A stretch of 64,000 nucleotides of DNA from Spirosoma sp. 48-14 (GTDB taxonomy: Bacteria; Bacteroidota; Bacteroidia; Cytophagales; Spirosomataceae), in NCBI RefSeq assembly GCF_001898575.1, contig NZ_MKUD01000001.1:428448-492447 (forward strand). Reading direction: 5' to 3'. Each line of letters begins with the position of its first letter. The first letter of the stretch is position 1. This document shows positions 35,789 to 44,959 of this stretch, piece by piece. The position numbers and the translations under genes are program-made. Below the pieces are notes generated by a model. That model did not search any database and was not told the DNA's origin. It saw nothing but the letters and a program-made list of their open reading frames with translations.

Positions 35789-35933
35789 CCTTTTTCTTTT
35801 TTGATACCAACGAATTTCAACCACTGCGTTGGGGCCGCCATTGCGGTGGGCAGCAAACCTACCCGGCTTTGTGCTGAGATGTGTTGGTGTACTAGTAAAA
35901 GAATGTTAACGCAATGTAAAAGTTACCGCTTCG

Positions 35934-35973
35934 GCGCAGGGCGCGGTTCCCCGCCGGGACCTGTGCCCTGCGC
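35934..35973. repeat. GC-rich hairpin in AT-rich intergenic DNA
   Basis: GCGCAGGGC at 35934-35942 pairs perfectly with GCCCTGCGC at 35965-35973; the inner GGTTCC/GGGACC nearly pairs. It lies in a GC-rich patch (about 35820-36000) between the two minus-strand lipoprotein genes, where the surrounding genes are AT-rich. Possibly a terminator of the LRR gene or the remnant of a palindromic repeat. Confidence 0.5.
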
Positions 35974-36034
35974 TGCAGCCAAAACGGGCTCTCCAAATAC
36001 GGTAAGGAAAATTACTTCAACTTACACTCTATTG

Positions 36035-37765
36035 TTAATTACAGACCTTATATACAGCCGAATCATCTTTTGTCCAATTACTTTTTACTTGAGCTAAACT
36101 GGCTAGACAAATAACCTGTATTTTATTTACCTCACAATTCAATCTAGTTAGAGCGGTATTTTTCCGTAAATCGAGTGTTGTCAACTGGTTTGTAAGACAG
36201 CTCAGTGTCTTTAGATAGATGTTTTGTCTGGTATCTAGTTCAGTAATTCGATTATTACCGCAGTTGAGCGTTTCTAGTCGTAGACTTTTAGTAATGTCTA
36301 ACTCGGTTAATTTATTCACGGCGCAGTTGAGCGATTCAAGAGCCGTACATTTTGAAAGGTCAAGGGACGTTAGTTGGTTCAAATTGCAGTCCAAGTTTTT
36401 TAGCGTTGAGTTAGGGGCAACAGTTAAAGCAATGAGCTTGTTCGATGAGCAATCCAATGACGCTAAAGAAGAACTCACGCCCAGATTTAGACTGGATAAT
36501 TGATTAGCGAAACAGGTTAAACTTTGTAGGTTTACTGGACTCAACATATTTAAAGTAAGGAGACTGCATTGCGAACAATCAATTGTTTGTATCGACTGGC
36601 CCTGCCCCAAGTCTATAGTAGTCAACTGCCTACTTTCAGAACACCTTAGCTTTTGCAAGAGCGGATTACTGCTCAGATCCAGGTTTACTAAGTTCGAATA
36701 GTAACAATCTAGGCTGGTTAAATTGCGGTTACTACTTAGGTTTAGTTCCTTCATGGGGTTCTCCCCACACCTCAATTCCTGCAACGCGACATTCTTACTT
36801 AAGTCTAGTTTGGTAGTTTGGGTGTAACTACAGTCATACGTTTTTAAAGAAGTCAGTAAAGAAACATCGAAATTGTCTAATTTACTGGAAGCGCAATCTA
36901 AGGCCGTCAAACTAGCATTCTGACTTAGATGTAAGGTAGTCAAAGGGTTCCAGCCACAATCTAACGTTTGTAGAAGTTTATTTTGAGTTAGATTTAAACT
37001 TTGCAATTGATTAAATGAACAATCCAGCGTTTGCATATCTACATTTTTAGATACATCTAAAAGCGTTAACTTGTTATTATCACAAGCTAGCGTTTGCAGA
37101 CTCGTGTTTTTTGACACATCTAAGCTGGATAAACCATTCTGTGTTAGGACCAAATACGTTAGGGCCGTGTTGTTACTTAGATCTATACTGGTTAGATTAT
37201 AGTTACCCACACAAATAAGCCTTTTCAAATTTGTAAAAGCCTCGATGCCACGCAGATCTTGGATTGAACCAGTGTTTAAGTTGATTAAATTTAGATTAGC
37301 CGTTTTTAAAGCGCTTGCTAGAAGTAACTTTCCATCCACTACGTCATCAATCGACAACTTAATTAAGGCTCTTTCAAACGATAAATCGGGAATCTGAACG
37401 TACCGACTATCAGCGGTAGTGATGCTAAAACTGCTACTTGTGGAAGCTTTTCGATCATCCCAAGCCACAATACTACCCATTACAGTCGTATTCTCAGATA
37501 GCTGTTGAATCGTAAAAGTCGTATCAGTAAGATTCTTGACCAGCGTATCTTTGTAAACAACAGAATACGTGACAGGATCCCCGTTAGGATCTTTAGCTTT
37601 AGTCCAAGTCAATACCACATCCGTGCCGTTAGCTGACAAGCTGGCCTTCACTATAAATGGCATAGGAGGCAAATTCGCTTCAGGGTTATCGGTGTATTTG
37701 CACCCACTCAGCCCCAAACCAGTCAAGATCACCAGTAGGGCCCAAAGTAGTGAGTTAGTTTTCAT
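36035..37765 (-). CDS. Leucine-rich-repeat surface lipoprotein, AT-rich paralogue of the 21051 gene
   Basis: From the ATG at 37765 the product has 576 residues, with lipobox LGLSGC. The FN3-like domain (VVLTWTKAKDPNGDPVTYSVVYKDTL) and the link to the solenoid match the 21051-22451 gene closely. About 18 repeats of 21 residues follow (SLDVSKNTSLQTLACDNNKL), and the two C-termini are alike (CLASLAQVKSNWTKDDSAVYKVCN here). By eye the gene is much richer in A/T than the paralogue although the protein is similar. The ATG 16 codons upstream precedes no signal, so it is not used. Confidence 0.87.
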   Translation of the reverse strand: MKTNSLLWALLVILTGLGLSGCKYTDNPEANLPPMPFIVKASLSANGTDVVLTWTKAKDPNGDPVTYSVVYKDTLVKNLTDTTFTIQQLSENTTVMGSIVAWDDRKASTSSSFSITTADSRYVQIPDLSFERALIKLSIDDVVDGKLLLASALKTANLNLINLNTGSIQDLRGIEAFTNLKRLICVGNYNLTSIDLSNNTALTYLVLTQNGLSSLDVSKNTSLQTLACDNNKLTLLDVSKNVDMQTLDCSFNQLQSLNLTQNKLLQTLDCGWNPLTTLHLSQNASLTALDCASSKLDNFDVSLLTSLKTYDCSYTQTTKLDLSKNVALQELRCGENPMKELNLSSNRNLTSLDCYYSNLVNLDLSSNPLLQKLRCSESRQLTTIDLGQGQSIQTIDCSQCSLLTLNMLSPVNLQSLTCFANQLSSLNLGVSSSLASLDCSSNKLIALTVAPNSTLKNLDCNLNQLTSLDLSKCTALESLNCAVNKLTELDITKSLRLETLNCGNNRITELDTRQNIYLKTLSCLTNQLTTLDLRKNTALTRLNCEVNKIQVICLASLAQVKSNWTKDDSAVYKVCN

Positions 37766-37978
37766 GCTCGGTGTGTATTTACCAGGACCAATCTGTTGTA
37801 TAATCAGCGCCAAAGTACAAAACTTAGGCTAAATACTTTGAGATTAGCCGTTTATTCAAACCTTTCCAAGAGATACGAAAAGAGATTTGTATATCTGTAA
37901 TACGGACGTTTGGTGAGGCACTATTCATTCTTGGCTTTACCCAATCAAGCGTAAGCGATTTCAGGGTAATACACAACC

Positions 37979-38464
37979 TTATTTGACGATTGTAAATTTT
38001 ATAAAAACGCCTGATGTATCAGTATCAATCGTTTTAATTAGCCGCCCATTATAGACGGCAGTCATTAGCGCTCGATCAAAGTAGCAGGGCGGGTTGCCCT
38101 TGCTTAACTGAGCGGACAGAATAAGGGTATCCATATCCGTTTTATTGAATTGAAAATACAATATTGTCTTTTTTAGGCCATACAACTCAAATAAGCCAAA
38201 ACTGTATCCTTCATTCTGAATAGAATCTTTAACTATACCGTGCATGAGATAAGGTATTGTATCACCTGGCATTTGCTCATAAATCTGTAAATTATCCGGC
38301 TTATCCTGACTCACTTCATAATAAGGTCTACCCGTTGTTTTATCCCGAAACGAGAAGGAGCCGTATAAACCAGGGTCAGAACTACTACAGTCGTTCATAC
38401 ATTGTCCAAAACTGAGAGCTGTTAGCACTAGCAGACCATATACTAAGGCTTTCTTTAGGTTCAT
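37979..38464 (-). CDS. Small exported protein of unknown function
   Basis: Not recognised. From the ATG at 38464 it has 161 residues and a hydrophobic signal (ALVYGLLVLTALSFGQC) followed by MNDCSSSDPG; the Cys may be a lipobox residue. The rest is a beta-rich domain (GSFSFRDKTTGRPYYE, GLKKTILYFQFNKTDMDTLIL). It is on the same strand as, and upstream of, the LRR lipoprotein with a gap of about 210 bases. Confidence 0.68.
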   Translation of the reverse strand: MNLKKALVYGLLVLTALSFGQCMNDCSSSDPGLYGSFSFRDKTTGRPYYEVSQDKPDNLQIYEQMPGDTIPYLMHGIVKDSIQNEGYSFGLFELYGLKKTILYFQFNKTDMDTLILSAQLSKGNPPCYFDRALMTAVYNGRLIKTIDTDTSGVFIKFTIVK

Positions 38465-38848
38465 AGTTAGATGAGCCTTCCCATAGGCCAACAGTTGGAA
38501 AACGCGGTGGTAGAATTCATATCAGGCACTACCTGAATGAGTAGCACGCCTATTACTGAAGCCAACGACAACTAAAAGGCCTGAATGGGGTCTTTTTTTC
38601 TAAAAAGTGGTCCATGTCCAAAATGAGCAAAAGAATGTCTGAAATGGGTTAACAGCGAATGGGAGCATTAGGTGATTTTTGGCCCAGGCAAACCAGTCAT
38701 GATACCTGCTATTTCTATGGCCCATTTTTACCTCCCATCCCATAAGCAGCCAGCCGTTGCGCTGGTTTCTTCGCTGTGGAGTTGGCGTACCAACTCCCGC
38801 TCTGTTTTTCACAACGTATTCACCATATTCACAAGCTGTGTGGGATGG
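38465..38848. other. Leader region of the adhesin gene with a terminator-like hairpin at 38778-38797
   Basis: About 380 bases with no separate gene. The adhesin frame is open upstream of its signal peptide, but nothing there resembles a domain. A perfect 8-bp hairpin (GGAGTTGG, CGTA, CCAACTCC) at 38778-38797 is followed by CGCTCTGTTTTT, about 50 bases before the start; this could be an attenuator. Confidence 0.4.
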
Positions 38849-41800
38849 ATGAGGCTACTGCCGCTGTTGCTGCTGTTAGCGCACCCGATGCTGGCTCAGG
38901 ACTGGAACCAGATCATTAAGACGGCGGCCTCCGACCGACGCACGCTTACTTCCGCCGGCCGGACAGCCGGAGATTATTTAGGCTATTCTGTTGCCATTGA
39001 CGGAGACTATGCTGTAGTGGGTGTTCCTGGCGAAGACGAGGACGCTTCGGGAAGTAATACGCTCTTTACTGCAGGTTCGGCTATTGTTTTCAAGCGCGTG
39101 AATGGCACCTGGACCCAGATTAAAAAGCTGGTGGCCAGCGACCGAGCGGCTAACGATGCATTTGGGTTTTCGGTGGCCATCAGTGGGAGCCAGATTGTGG
39201 TGGGCGCTTATCAGGAAGACGAAGATGCATCGGGGGGCAACACGCTCAATAACTCAGGCTCTGCCTACGTGTTCAGCCAGAACCAAGGGGGAGCCGACAA
39301 CTGGGGGCAGGTCAGAAAGCTAGTAGCCAGCGACCGAGCAGCTAACGATGCATTTGGCTATTCGGTAAGTATCAGTGGGAGCCTAGTTGTGGTGGGCGCT
39401 TATCAGGAAGACGAAGATGCATCGGGGGGCAACACGCTCAATAACTCAGGTTCTGCCTACGTGTTCAGCCAGAACCAAGGGGGAGCCGACAACTGGGGGC
39501 AGCTTAAGAAGCTGGTAGCCAGCGACCGAGCAGCTAGCGATGCATTTGGCTTTTCGGTCGGCATCAGTGGGAGCCTGGTTGTGGTGGGGGCTTTTCAGGA
39601 AGACGAAGATGCATCGGGAGGTAACACGCTCTCGGCTGCGGGGTCCGCCTATGTGTTCAGCCAGAACCAGGGTGGGCCTGACAACTGGGGGCAGCTTAAG
39701 AAGCTAGTGCCCAGTGACCGAGCAGCTAACAATACATTTAGCTATTCGTTGGGCATCAGTGGGAGCCTGATTGTGGTGGGCTCCACAGATGCGTCGGCAG
39801 GTCAGCTCATCAGTGCAGGTTCGGCCTATGTGTTCAGCCAGAACCAGGGCGGGCCTGACAACTGGGGGCAGGTTAAAAAGTTAGTGGCCAGTGACCGAGC
39901 AGCTAACGATCAATTTGGCATTTCGGTAGGTATCAGTGGGAGCCAGATTGTGGTAGGGGCTTATCGGGAATCCGAAGATGCGTCGGGGGGCAACACGCTC
40001 TCCGCTGCGGGTTCGGCCTATGTATTCAGTCAGAACCAGGGCGGGGCCGACAACTGGGGGCAGGTTAAAAAGCTGGTCGCCAGCGACCGCGCAACAGGCG
40101 ATTTCTTTGGCATTTCGGTGGCTATTAGTGGGAGCCAAATTGTGGCAGGGGCTTATCAGGAAGACGAAGATGCATCGGGGGGTAACACGTTGACCGATGC
40201 GGGTTCGGCCTATGTGTTTAGCCAGAACCAGGGTGGAACTGATAACTGGGGGCAGACTCAAAAATTAGTTCTGAGCGATTATGTGGGCAAGCAGAATTAC
40301 GGGTTTTCGGTGGCCATAGATGGCAATTATGCCGTGGTAGGTGCCTATCTGGATTATCTTGATGCAACCAGTGGTCAGCCCCTGTTAGGTGCGGGCTCAG
40401 CCTATGTGCTCAAACAGCAAAACGGCAGCTGGACCCAGATCCAAAAGCTGGTGGCCAGCGACCGAGCGGCTAATGATTATTTTGGCCTATCAGTGGCCAT
40501 CAATGGAAACCAGATTGTGGTGGGGGCTCCTCTGGAATCCGAAGATGCGTCGGGAGGTAACACGCTCTCAGCTGCGGGGTCCGCTTATGTGTTCAGCCAG
40601 AACCAGGGCGGGTCTGATAATTGGGGGCAGATTAAAAAGCTGGTCGCCAGTGACCGATCAGCAGGAGACACGTTTGGCTGGTCAGTGGGCGTTAGTGGAA
40701 GCCATATTGTGGTGGGCGCTTATCAGGAATCCGAAGATGCGTCGGGGGGCAACACGCTCTCCGTTGCGGGTTCAGCCTATATCTTCAATCAGAACCAGGG
40801 CGGAACCAACAACTGGGGACAGATCAAAAAAATCGTTGCCAGCGACCGAGCAGCTAACGATGCATTTGGCTATTCGGTAAGTATTAATGGGAGCCAGCTT
40901 GTGGTGGGCGCTTATCAAGAATCCGAAGATGCGTCGGGAGGTAACACGCTCTCTTTTGCGGGTTCAGCCTATGTCTTCAATCAGAACCAGGGGGGAGCTG
41001 ACAATTGGGGGCAGGTTAAAAAGCTGGTCGCCAGCGACCGCGCAACAGGCGATGTATTTGGCTATTCAGTGGGTATCAGTGGAAGCCAGATTGTAGTGGG
41101 GGCTCCTCAGGAATCCGAAGATGTATCGGGAAACAATACACTCACCAATGCGGGTTCGGCCTATGTGTTTAGCCAGAACCAGGGAGGAACTAACAACTGG
41201 GGGCAGGTTAAAAAGCTGGTCGCCAGCGACCGAGCAGCTAACGATCGATTTGGCTTTTCGGTGAGCAACAGTGGAAGCCACATTGTGGTGGGCGCTTTTC
41301 AGGAAGATGAAGATGCGTCGGGAAACAACATGCTCGCAGATGCGGGTTCAGCCTATGTCTTTAACCAGAACCAGGGGGGAGCTGACAATTGGGGGCAGGT
41401 TAAAAAGCTGATGGCCAGCGACCGGGCCACTAATGATCTTTTTGGCTGGTCAGTGAGTGTCAGCGGGAACCAGCTTGTGGTGGGGGCTCCTCAGGAATCC
41501 GAAGATGCGTCGGGAAACAACATGCTCATCAATACCGGTTCGGCTTATTTCTTCAGGTCAACAGCGATCACTCTGACTGGATTTGCCACTACGTCCAGTA
41601 CCGCCTGTGCGGGTAGTGCGACCACCTTCACCGCTACGGTGGGCAACGTGACAGGCGCCTATAACTTTACCCTCACCAACGGCAGCAGCACCACCATCGG
41701 TACCACTTCCAGTATGCCGTTTAGTCAGAGCTGGACAGCCGCCGGGTCGGGGACACAGACATTCACACTGACGGTAGCTGATAATGGGGCTTCGGCCAAC

Positions 41801-43972
41801 GCCAATACACCATTTACGGTCAATGCCATGTCGCCAGACTATCAGCCGCTAGTCGATTTATACACCGCCACCAATGGGGTTAACTGGACCGATAACACGG
41901 GCTGGTTACAGGGCTGCAACCCCTGTACTGGTAATGGAGGTAACCCCTGGTTTGGCATTACCTGTGCCAATGGTCGCGTTACCGAGATTAATCTATTCCG
42001 CAACAAGTTGATTGGGACAATACCAAACAGCCTATCGGCTCTGACCAGCTTACAATACCTCTACCTCAATGACAATCAGTTAGCCGGTAGCATTCCGTTG
42101 AGCCTGTCGGCCCTAACCAACCTACAATACCTGTATCTCTTTAATAATCAGCTAACAGGCAGCATCCCTACCAGCCTGTCGGCCTTGAGTAACTTACAAG
42201 ACCTTTATCTCTACAACAATCAGTTAACGGGCAGCATTCCCAATAGCCTGAGTGCGCTCACCAACCTAAAAAAATTGTTCCTCGACAGTAATCAGTTAAC
42301 AGGCAACATTCCAGATGGTCTGTCGGCCCTAAGCAACCTACAAATCCTCTATCTTAATGGTAACCAATTAACGGGTAGTATCCCCAACAGCCTATCAGCC
42401 CTGAACAGCTTGCAAACCCTTCGGCTTAACAGTAATCTGTTGACAGGCAGCATTCCTGTTAGCCTGTCGGTCCTAACCAACCTGCAATACCTGTATCTCT
42501 TTAATAATCAATTAACGGGTAGCATCCCTACCAGCCTGTCGGCCCTGAACACCTTGAAAGACCTTGATCTCTCCAGCAATCAGTTAACGGGCAGTATTCC
42601 TGTTAGCCTGTCGGCCCTGAACAGTCTACAAACCCTTTTTCTCAACAACAATCAGTTAACGGGCTGTATCCCAGCCGGATTCTCGGTATTTTGTGGAAAG
42701 CCGATCCGCCTGAGTGGTAATCCAGGTCTGCCAGGCGGTGGTAATTTCAGTGCCTTTTGCAGCAACGGGACGGGTAGTTCGGCAAATGCCCTCTCCCACA
42801 TCGATGATTTTCCTGCCAGCCAGTCTGCCTGCGTGGGTAGTTCGGTGCACATCCCTGTTACCGTGAGTGGCAGTGCCGACAGTTATCAGTGGTATAAGGA
42901 TGGGGCACTTCTGAGCGGACAGACCTCGGCCACACTCAACCTGGTCAGTCTGCAGCTTAGCGATGCAGGCAGTTATGCGGTGGCTGCATCGGGCTGCAAC
43001 TCACTCACCAGCAATACTTTCAACCTAATAGCAAATGCGCTACCCACTCCGATGTTGACAGGCAATCTGACCCTCTGTGCGGGTCAGTCCACCACCCTGG
43101 CGGCCAGTGGAGGTGTGGAATATGCCTTTACCGGGCCTGCCATTGTCAGTCAAAACGCTACGGCAGGAACCGCTGTGGTAAACGCATCAGGCACCTATTC
43201 GGTAACGGTCACCAACAGTGCGGGCTGTTCAGCTACGGCGACCACGACCATCAGCAACCATCCCCTGCTGAGTATAGCCGCCGGGGCCTCGTTATCTATG
43301 GCCAACCTGGGTGTAGTGATCAGCCTGACGGCTTCGTCCGGGGAGCTGGCCAGAGCCACGACTTACCAATGGAATGCACCTCCCACCGCTCTCCTGACCA
43401 CGCCCGCCACCGGATCAGCCGTCTCGGCCAGCCTCACCACCGCTGGAGTGCAAACCTTTACCGTGGTGGCTACCAGTAGCGGCTGCTCGCAGTCAGCCCT
43501 GATCAGCGTGACAGCCCTGACAGGGCCTGATCTGTCGCCCATCCTGAGTATATCCAATGCCAATTTTGCCGCTGACGACAGTAAAGTCCTGCTTGTTCAA
43601 GTCCAGGAAGTAAATGGAGCAACGGCCAGTGGAGCCATCCTCATCACTATCACGGTTCCGGTTGGCTACAGCGTCAGTTTTGACAATACCCTCACCAGTT
43701 TCTCGGTCTCAGGCGGAGAATCTACTTCCGTAGACAACACCAAGTGGCATCAAAGTAGTAGTGTGTCCGGTCAGCAGATTAGTCTTGCGCTTAATAATGG
43801 TCAATCAGTGGGCGCCAACAGCACCCTGAATATAGGAATATTGGTCACTCGTACCACGGCAAATTCAGGGAGTGCGTCCAACATAACAGTAAACATTGCT
43901 GATGATAGTAGTGGGCGCTATGATGTCAATCGACTCAATAATGTGTATGCCCGAATTATTAATGGCTTGTGA
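38849..43972 (+). CDS. Giant surface protein: 14 FG-GAP repeats, LRR solenoid and Ig-like domains
   Basis: From the ATG at 38849, directly before a Sec signal (MRLLPLLLLLAHPMLAQ), the product has 1707 residues; the open frame upstream to 38672 is ignored. The first half has 14 repeats of about 62 residues with pattern LVASDRAANDAFGYSVSISGSQIVVGAYQEDEDASG...GSAYVF, which fits FG-GAP propeller blades. An Ig-like domain follows, then about ten plant-type LRRs of 24 residues (LYLNDNQLTGSIPNSLSALT). Two further Ig-like domains (CVGSSVHIPVTVSG, QWYKDGALLSG; TLCAGQSTTLAASGG) and a C-terminal beta domain (LLVQVQEVNGATASGAILITITVPVGYSVSF) complete it. I see no classic T9SS type A or B sorting domain; the C-terminal domain may replace it. 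Probably an adhesin. Confidence 0.87.
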   Translation: MRLLPLLLLLAHPMLAQDWNQIIKTAASDRRTLTSAGRTAGDYLGYSVAIDGDYAVVGVPGEDEDASGSNTLFTAGSAIVFKRVNGTWTQIKKLVASDRAANDAFGFSVAISGSQIVVGAYQEDEDASGGNTLNNSGSAYVFSQNQGGADNWGQVRKLVASDRAANDAFGYSVSISGSLVVVGAYQEDEDASGGNTLNNSGSAYVFSQNQGGADNWGQLKKLVASDRAASDAFGFSVGISGSLVVVGAFQEDEDASGGNTLSAAGSAYVFSQNQGGPDNWGQLKKLVPSDRAANNTFSYSLGISGSLIVVGSTDASAGQLISAGSAYVFSQNQGGPDNWGQVKKLVASDRAANDQFGISVGISGSQIVVGAYRESEDASGGNTLSAAGSAYVFSQNQGGADNWGQVKKLVASDRATGDFFGISVAISGSQIVAGAYQEDEDASGGNTLTDAGSAYVFSQNQGGTDNWGQTQKLVLSDYVGKQNYGFSVAIDGNYAVVGAYLDYLDATSGQPLLGAGSAYVLKQQNGSWTQIQKLVASDRAANDYFGLSVAINGNQIVVGAPLESEDASGGNTLSAAGSAYVFSQNQGGSDNWGQIKKLVASDRSAGDTFGWSVGVSGSHIVVGAYQESEDASGGNTLSVAGSAYIFNQNQGGTNNWGQIKKIVASDRAANDAFGYSVSINGSQLVVGAYQESEDASGGNTLSFAGSAYVFNQNQGGADNWGQVKKLVASDRATGDVFGYSVGISGSQIVVGAPQESEDVSGNNTLTNAGSAYVFSQNQGGTNNWGQVKKLVASDRAANDRFGFSVSNSGSHIVVGAFQEDEDASGNNMLADAGSAYVFNQNQGGADNWGQVKKLMASDRATNDLFGWSVSVSGNQLVVGAPQESEDASGNNMLINTGSAYFFRSTAITLTGFATTSSTACAGSATTFTATVGNVTGAYNFTLTNGSSTTIGTTSSMPFSQSWTAAGSGTQTFTLTVADNGASANANTPFTVNAMSPDYQPLVDLYTATNGVNWTDNTGWLQGCNPCTGNGGNPWFGITCANGRVTEINLFRNKLIGTIPNSLSALTSLQYLYLNDNQLAGSIPLSLSALTNLQYLYLFNNQLTGSIPTSLSALSNLQDLYLYNNQLTGSIPNSLSALTNLKKLFLDSNQLTGNIPDGLSALSNLQILYLNGNQLTGSIPNSLSALNSLQTLRLNSNLLTGSIPVSLSVLTNLQYLYLFNNQLTGSIPTSLSALNTLKDLDLSSNQLTGSIPVSLSALNSLQTLFLNNNQLTGCIPAGFSVFCGKPIRLSGNPGLPGGGNFSAFCSNGTGSSANALSHIDDFPASQSACVGSSVHIPVTVSGSADSYQWYKDGALLSGQTSATLNLVSLQLSDAGSYAVAASGCNSLTSNTFNLIANALPTPMLTGNLTLCAGQSTTLAASGGVEYAFTGPAIVSQNATAGTAVVNASGTYSVTVTNSAGCSATATTTISNHPLLSIAAGASLSMANLGVVISLTASSGELARATTYQWNAPPTALLTTPATGSAVSASLTTAGVQTFTVVATSSGCSQSALISVTALTGPDLSPILSISNANFAADDSKVLLVQVQEVNGATASGAILITITVPVGYSVSFDNTLTSFSVSGGESTSVDNTKWHQSSSVSGQQISLALNNGQSVGANSTLNIGILVTRTTANSGSASNITVNIADDSSGRYDVNRLNNVYARIINGL
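39121..41550 (+). repeat. DNA-level tandem repeats of about 186-190 bp inside the adhesin
   Basis: The FG-GAP blades are highly similar in DNA as well as protein: the same 20-base blocks (for example GCCAGCGACCGAGCAGCTAA and GGGGCTTATCAGGAAGACGA) recur from blade to blade, with mosaic patterns among units. This suggests unequal recombination or gene conversion. Confidence 0.8.
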
Positions 43973-43992
43973 TAAAATAAGAGAATGAAGAA

Positions 43993-44059
43993 CTCAAACC
44001 AGCGTTTTTCTGAACTGGCAATCAGATGCTGCCAATCTCAGTAAAAAAGCTGGTTTGAG
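43993..44059. repeat. Long imperfect inverted repeat downstream of the adhesin
   Basis: CTCAAACCAGC (43993-44003) pairs with GCTGGTTTGAG (44049-44059). After one mismatch, TTTTT pairs with AAAAA, and CTGA with TCAG, so the whole 67 bases can form a cruciform. It starts 20 bases after the adhesin stop and may act as a terminator, although no T-run follows. Confidence 0.55.
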
Positions 44060-44125
44060 CGACCAGCCTAAACCAATTAACGCCCTATCTAGGTTAATCT
44101 AGCAAGCAATAGAATTTAGGTCGCT

Positions 44126-44797
44126 ATGTACGTAGGAATCGATGGATGCCGGGGTGGCTGGCTGGTTGCCATCATTGACCAGGAAGCTAGTCTGCATCAT
44201 TGCATGATACGCAGCCTGAATGAGCTACAATCTATCCCTGTTAAGCTAGCTTTAATCGATATTCCTCTCCACTTTGCGGATACCTCCTATCGAATCTGCG
44301 AAGTAGCGGCACAAGCGTTGCTGGGCGTTAAGAGAGCCTCCATTTTTTTTACCCCACATCGGGCAGCTGTATACGCAGCCACCTACGCAGAGGCAAACCG
44401 TCTCAACAGGTTGTACACTGACAAAGGCGTGTCGAAACAAACATGGAATATCTGCGCAAAAATAAGGGAAGCGAACCAGTTTCTAGGTGATCATCCGGAC
44501 TATTCCATACGCGAAGCACATCCAGAGCTTTGTTTTTACTATCTCAACCAGCGGCAACCATTGCTGTCGAAAAAATCAACCCCTCAAGGGGCAGCTGACA
44601 GGCTGGGCCTCATTGCCAGGCATGCCGAGAGCTACCCTCAGGTAATCGAAAACACACTAAAGATAACGAAACGGAAAGATGTGAAAGTAGACGATGTGAT
44701 CGACGCGACGATTCTGGCGATAAGAGCAAGTGACACGAATCTGCAATGTGTACCAGAAAATAGACCGTTCGATAAGCAGGATGTTATTCTGTACTAG
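44126..44797 (+). CDS. DUF429 protein (predicted RNase H-like fold)
   Basis: A 223-residue cytoplasmic protein. The opening MYVGIDGCRGGWLVAII is the family signature, with the acidic residue of an RNase H-like fold. LALIDIPLHF, RICEVAAQALLGVKRASIFFTPHRAAVYAA, and YSIREAHPELCFYYLN are the other conserved blocks. DUF429 proteins are common but their function is unknown; a nuclease role is only predicted from fold. It is preceded by the long inverted repeat and stands alone. Confidence 0.85.
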   Translation: MYVGIDGCRGGWLVAIIDQEASLHHCMIRSLNELQSIPVKLALIDIPLHFADTSYRICEVAAQALLGVKRASIFFTPHRAAVYAATYAEANRLNRLYTDKGVSKQTWNICAKIREANQFLGDHPDYSIREAHPELCFYYLNQRQPLLSKKSTPQGAADRLGLIARHAESYPQVIENTLKITKRKDVKVDDVIDATILAIRASDTNLQCVPENRPFDKQDVILY

Positions 44798-44959
44798 GCT
44801 TTGTAAAGAAATCAATCTCCCCAATTAACCCAAGTGACAAATGTGTCAACTGCTGGTACGGCCCGTTTCTTCCGATTTACCCAAGCCCTTACGTAACAAA
44901 TTATAAACACTGCTGATTCATAACGGTTGATAGACTTACGTTAGATAAGGCGACACGTT

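Noticed and set aside
38672..38848. Extended N-terminus of the giant adhesin
   Set aside because: The ATG at 38849 directly precedes a good signal peptide, while the upstream part contains a hairpin and no domain.
39881..40261. Antisense open frames along the FG-GAP array
   Set aside because: They are by-products of repeated codons and recur with the repeat.
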